DNA of 9,391 nt from Bacteroidota bacterium (GTDB taxonomy: Bacteria > Bacteroidota > UBA10030 > UBA6906). This document shows positions 6,485 to 9,391 of the stretch, piece by piece; the first letter of the stretch is position 1, and each line of letters opens with the position of its first letter. The position numbers and the translations under genes were made by a program. The stretch covers positions 1 to 9,391 of the forward strand of contig JAERML010000032.1 of assembly GCA_016844425.1 (NCBI GenBank). The letters run 5' to 3'. A model generated the notes under the pieces. That model did no database searches, had not been told where the DNA came from, and saw only the letters and a list, made by a program, of their open reading frames with translations.

Positions 6485-6931
6485 TCACCCCTTAACGTAT
6501 GAGAGCTTCTCGGCAATCTTGCCATCACGTACCCGAAAAATATCAACGCCGCGGAGGTGCCACGGTTTGCCATCCTTCGTTTTTCGGTATATCCACCGAA
6601 CAACGCACCTGTCGCCAGCGGCAAAGACCTCTTCCGCATCGAAGCGCGCATCAGGAGAATTGCGGAAGAACTTCTCCCAGTATGCCCGCACGGCGGCCTG
6701 TCCTTTGTAGCGTGCGCCATCAGGCGGTGGGTTCGTATTCTCGAAAACGCAGTCGCCGGTCATCGCGGCCATGATTGCGTTGATGCCATGAGCGTCAAAT
6801 GCGTCGTTGAACCGCCGGACAGCCTCGAGCGTTGCAGCGGTTTCAGCGTCGTTGGGTGATGTTGGTTCCATCGCAATACTTCGGGGTGTGCCGGCAATCG
6901 CTGCAATGACGACAATTGTCCGGATCGTCAT
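6485..6931 (-). CDS. Secreted SnoaL-like (NTF2-fold) protein
   Basis: A 148-residue protein with an N-terminal signal peptide (MTIRTIVVIAAIAG, likely cleaved near PRSIA) and one SnoaL/NTF2-like domain at about residues 32-147. Recognisable elements are VRRFNDAFDAHGINAIMAAMTGDCVFEN, the YKGQAAVRAYWEKFF helix, and a final strand pair ending in FRVRDGKIAEKLSYVKG. The fold is a cone-shaped pocket used as an enzyme or small-molecule-binding scaffold; no catalytic residues can be assigned. The frame stays open further upstream, but I chose ATG 6931 because AGGAGG (6936-6941) sits four bases before it and a signal peptide begins there. The upstream part overlaps the preceding gene and looks non-coding. 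It lies 34 bases after the Cys/His protein gene and is probably in the same transcript. Confidence 0.88.
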   Translation of the reverse strand: MTIRTIVVIAAIAGTPRSIAMEPTSPNDAETAATLEAVRRFNDAFDAHGINAIMAAMTGDCVFENTNPPPDGARYKGQAAVRAYWEKFFRNSPDARFDAEEVFAAGDRCVVRWIYRKTKDGKPWHLRGVDIFRVRDGKIAEKLSYVKG

Positions 6932-6935
6932 CTTT

Positions 6936-6949
6936 CCTCCTATCAGGAG
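6936..6949 (-). promoter_or_regulatory. Ribosome-binding site of the SnoaL-like gene, within a small hairpin
   Basis: AGGAGG (6936-6941) fixes the start at 6931. It can pair through AGGAG with CTCCT just upstream (6945-6949) across a 3-base loop, giving a 5-bp stem that would cover the site. The stem is short, so structural importance is uncertain. Confidence 0.5.
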
Positions 6950-6965
6950 TGGTGAAAGCCGAGCA

Positions 6966-7700
6966 CTACGAGGTTGGTGATTGATTGCCGGTGAGTTTGT
7001 CCATCCGTTCGAAGAATGGATCGAACAGATGCCGAATGTCCTCAAGTGATTCTTTGAGGACCACCTCCAGCGCCTTGGCATGAATGTCAAGCACGACAAT
7101 GGCATTCACCGCTGAGTCTGTTTCCGTCGCAGATCGGAGCCTTTCGATGATGGAAGCATTGACCAGCTGCATGTTGCGGTAGATCTCCCGCAGCCCGTCG
7201 AGATCGAGATCTACATCTCTTCCTTCCCGATTGAGGAAGTACTGTGCCAACATGTACATTGACGTGGCACGGTAGACTGTCTCCTCCTTACTCGACAAGG
7301 GGAGGTGAAACCGTGCCATCGGCTTGAAGAATGAGGTATGTGGACATCCACTGGTAGCAATCAGCAGACCCATGAGTGAACTGATCCCCCTTTGCGCAGT
7401 TGTATCCTGAGAGATAACACGCTCGTCAGTGATCACATCCAGGCGTAAATCGTCGTGGGAGAGCAAACCATCGAACCTGCTGACGATGTTGACAAGGTTC
7501 ACCGCGAGAGGACAATGAGGGTGGGTATCCGGTGTGAGGGGACAATGAGGACATTGGTGGAATTCAAGTCGCGTCCAGTCGGGAAGTGCCTCCGGTGCGT
7601 TGCCCCGCAACTCAAGGTGTTCCGTATCCAGCCGAAGATTGAAAATCTCCTGTGTCCCATCGCCCTTGGTGAAGCAGTAGCATATGGTTTCGGTCTCCAT
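6966..7700 (-). CDS. Unnamed Cys/His-containing protein, possibly metal-binding
   Basis: A 244-residue soluble protein that I cannot assign to a characterised family. It may correspond to DUF6901-type proteins, but I am not sure of that. Residues 1-32 look like a beta-rich start (YCFTKGDGTQEIFNLRL). A CPHCPL motif (Cys50, Cys53) and a second PHCPLA (Cys63) follow, then TAQRGISSLMGLLIATSGCP (Cys119, His121) and FHLP (His132). The four cysteines and nearby histidines could form a zinc or Fe-S site. The C-terminal half (138-235) is helical and acidic, with no membrane segments or signal peptide. The ATG has AAAGGA nine bases upstream and its own promoter (7772-7800). It precedes the SnoaL-like gene by 34 bases. 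The upstream neighbour is an Fe-S electron-transfer protein, but the 134-base gap and the promoter argue against one operon. Confidence 0.85.
   Translation of the reverse strand: METETICYCFTKGDGTQEIFNLRLDTEHLELRGNAPEALPDWTRLEFHQCPHCPLTPDTHPHCPLAVNLVNIVSRFDGLLSHDDLRLDVITDERVISQDTTAQRGISSLMGLLIATSGCPHTSFFKPMARFHLPLSSKEETVYRATSMYMLAQYFLNREGRDVDLDLDGLREIYRNMQLVNASIIERLRSATETDSAVNAIVVLDIHAKALEVVLKESLEDIRHLFDPFFERMDKLTGNQSPTS
7506..7550 (-). repeat. Short direct repeat, period 30, inside the Cys/His protein gene
   Basis: A 15-base unit, GAGRGGACAATGAGG on the plus strand, occurs at 7506-7520 and 7536-7550 with one mismatch. It encodes the two PHCPL motifs ten residues apart. Confidence 0.65.
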
Positions 7701-7771
7701 GACCGGGTGTCCTTTCTGTTCGGCATTCAGTTCCGTTCAGATGCTATAAACGGAAGTTTCAAGCTCGCGCC

Positions 7772-7800
7772 AATATAGCGCAAAAAAGGAAAGGGGGCAA
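7772..7800 (-). promoter_or_regulatory. Predicted sigma70-like promoter for the Cys/His protein gene
   Basis: TTGCCC (7795-7800) and TATATT (7772-7777) on the minus strand are 17 bases apart, in the gap between the Fe-S oxidoreductase and the Cys/His protein, giving a leader of roughly 65 bases. The -10 is flanked by GCGC on both sides (7767-7770 and 7778-7781), a small inverted repeat that could be incidental. Best-formed promoter in the window, by motif only. Confidence 0.5.
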
Positions 7801-7834
7801 CATGTGTGCGCCAACGAGCTCGACACCTGTTCTT

Positions 7835-9391
7835 TCAATCGATGCGCCGGTGCTCGCGCGCTACGGCTTCCCACACGAGTTCAGCAATATCCTTGACCTG
7901 CACAGTGTCGCTGGTTTCCTTCTCCTTGACGCCATCCGATATCATCGTCATGCAGAATGGACATCCGGTACCGATGACATCGGGGTGCAACGACAATGCC
8001 TCTTCTGTCCGTTCGACGTTCACTCGTTTGCCTTCGCGCTCTTCCATCCACATTCTCCCTCCGCCCGCACCGCAGCAAAAGCTTCTGTCCTTCGACCGTT
8101 GCATTTCAACCCGCGCGACTCCTTTGAGATCGTCAAGGATGGAACGTGGTGCCTCGTACTCATCATTGTATCGCCCGAGATAACATGGGTCGTGGAACGT
8201 GATCGTTGCTTGCTTCTCTGCGGAGAGCGTGATCCTTCCCTGGTCGATAAGATCTTTCAGGAAGGTGGTGTGGTGAATGACTTCATAGTCTCCGCCGAAC
8301 TGTTTGTATTCCTTCCCCAACGACTGGAGACAATGTGGACAGGTAACAACAATCTTCTTCACTTTGTGTCCATTCAGCGTGGCGATATTCTCTGTGATGA
8401 GACTTTGCGCGAGGTACTCGTTCCCCATCCTTCGCGCCGGATCACCGGTGCATTTTTCTTCCGTTCCGAGAATGGCAAACTTCACTCCCGCGAGTTTCAT
8501 CAGATTGGCAAATGCCTGGGTCACCTTCCTATATCTCGCATCGTATGCGCCGGCACAACCAACCCAGAAGAGTACGTCGACGTCCGGTGCTTCAGAAATC
8601 CGGTTGATTTCCATCCCGTCGGCCCAGTCTGCCCGCGTCGAGTGCCCAAAGGCCCATGGGGTGAAATTTCGCTCGAGGTTGGAGAAGGTGGTTTTCAACT
8701 CTTCGGGAAACCGAGACTCGTTCAGGACAAGCCCGCGCCGCATATCAACAATGGTGTCGACGTGTTCGATCATCACCGGACATTCCTGTACACATGCCAT
8801 GCAGGTGGTGCAAGCCCAGAGCTCCTGTTCGGTAATGAAATTGTCAAGTAATTGATGACCCAACAACTCCTCACGCCCCCCATTCCCTTTTCCATCAGCC
8901 ATAGTTACCATCATAGGGGCTTTCTCCAATGTCCTCGCGCGCAGATCAACAATGATTTTCTTCGGGTTCAGAAGTTTGCCCGTCGTATTGGCAGGACAGA
9001 CAGACGTACAGCGGCCACACTCCGTACACGTGTAACCATCAAGAAGTTGCTTCCAGGTAAAATCTTCGATGTCTGTTGCACCATACTTCGTAAGGGTTTC
9101 GTCAGCGAGGTTAATGGGGTTGAGTATACCCTTCGGTCCGAGGTTGGAGAAATAGACATTCGGGATCGAAGAAATGACATGGAGGTGCTTGGAATACGGC
9201 AAGTAGTTGAGGAACCCCAGTACCACAAGCATATGTCCCCAGAAGAATACTTGAAACCAGAAGGAAACAGTCTCCGGCCCAACCCCCTGGAAGAGCCCTG
9301 CAAGGGTAGCAGACACAAACCGGGCCTCATTCGCGTGACCCGTTCCAAGCACCATCCGCGTTGCGTTCTGGCCGAACATCGTTACCATGAC
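7835..9391 (-). CDS. Membrane-linked (Fe-S) oxidoreductase, FadF/HdrD-like, N-terminus missing
   Basis: The last 518 codons of an electron-transfer protein; the reading frame is open at the right edge, so the first Met in the window is probably internal. Residue numbers count from that Met. Residues 41-62 form a membrane helix, with His52, His68 and His70 around it that could bind haem as in NarI-like domains. Two ferredoxin-like 4Fe-4S motifs follow: Cys121/124/127/131 and Cys193/196/199/203. Then come two CCG domains: Cys278, Cys313, Cys350/353, and Cys402, Cys438-439, Cys476/479. The first has CTG instead of CCG. This layout matches HdrD/GlpC/FadF-type proteins, which pass electrons between ETF or other donors and membrane quinone; the partner should be encoded outside the window. 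Exact role (ETF:quinone oxidoreductase or other) is inference. Confidence 0.93.
   Translation of the reverse strand, partial: VMVTMFGQNATRMVLGTGHANEARFVSATLAGLFQGVGPETVSFWFQVFFWGHMLVVLGFLNYLPYSKHLHVISSIPNVYFSNLGPKGILNPINLADETLTKYGATDIEDFTWKQLLDGYTCTECGRCTSVCPANTTGKLLNPKKIIVDLRARTLEKAPMMVTMADGKGNGGREELLGHQLLDNFITEQELWACTTCMACVQECPVMIEHVDTIVDMRRGLVLNESRFPEELKTTFSNLERNFTPWAFGHSTRADWADGMEINRISEAPDVDVLFWVGCAGAYDARYRKVTQAFANLMKLAGVKFAILGTEEKCTGDPARRMGNEYLAQSLITENIATLNGHKVKKIVVTCPHCLQSLGKEYKQFGGDYEVIHHTTFLKDLIDQGRITLSAEKQATITFHDPCYLGRYNDEYEAPRSILDDLKGVARVEMQRSKDRSFCCGAGGGRMWMEEREGKRVNVERTEEALSLHPDVIGTGCPFCMTMISDGVKEKETSDTVQVKDIAELVWEAVAREHRRID

Noticed and set aside
6932..7105. A longer, 206-residue form of the SnoaL-like protein starting at 7105.
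   Set aside because: The extra 58 residues overlap the upstream gene, do not look like protein, and would bury the signal peptide. ATG 6931 has a clear AGGAGG site.
7802..8851. A 349-codon open frame on the plus strand.
   Set aside because: Antisense shadow of the Fe-S oxidoreductase, which has perfectly spaced cysteine motifs.
1..9391. CRISPR array, tRNA or rRNA gene, insertion sequence, toxin-antitoxin or phage genes.
   Set aside because: No spaced repeats, cloverleaf-like gaps, transposase motifs or terminal repeats are visible. Nearly all sequence is accounted for by minus-strand genes.

Overview
The window is one side of a compact bacterial chromosome segment. Every gene I can support lies on the minus strand, so in transcription order the window reads from its right end to its left end. 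Base composition is moderate (roughly half G+C by eye). Most genes have purine-rich ribosome-binding sites and two start with TTG. The gene set fits a Bacteroidota/Chlorobiota/Ignavibacteriota-like (FCB) relative: a FadF/HdrD-type Fe-S oxidoreductase, a rhomboid with a C-terminal tail domain, and a secreted M16 peptidase followed by an overlapping second secreted-protein gene. The taxonomic call is inference. The RNA helicase resembles the Pseudomonas-type RhlB, so a proteobacterial link cannot be excluded.

Right part (9391 to 6485): the 3' 1.56 kb of a membrane-linked iron-sulphur oxidoreductase with two 4Fe-4S motifs and two CCG-type domains. After a 134-base gap holding a good sigma70-like promoter comes a cysteine-containing protein of unknown function, then a small secreted SnoaL-like protein. 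Middle (6373 to 5303): a YbaK/EbsC-type aminoacyl-tRNA deacylase, then a multi-pass glycine-rich membrane protein of the DUF4203/TMEM198 kind.

Centre-left (5302 to 2885): the longest gene-free stretch on first reading (5011-5302, 292 bases). It holds a candidate 53-codon gene with a GGAGG site, inside a hairpin, whose stop codon overlaps the start of the next gene, a GNAT acetyltransferase. The acetyltransferase is followed 23 bases later by the RhlB-like DEAD-box helicase.

Left part (2884 to 1): a 165-base gap with two candidate tiny leader ORFs, then a rhomboid intramembrane protease, a YbjQ/UPF0145 protein, a promoter, a secreted zinc M16 peptidase, and the first 22 codons of a secreted protein gene that overlaps it by 4 bases.

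Most genes are housekeeping or envelope genes with no obvious shared pathway. I see no CRISPR array, RNA gene, insertion sequence or defence cassette. The points most worth a second look are the hidden small gene with its start-region hairpin (5007-5179), the unnamed Cys/His protein (6966-7700), and an in-frame duplication inside the M16 peptidase.
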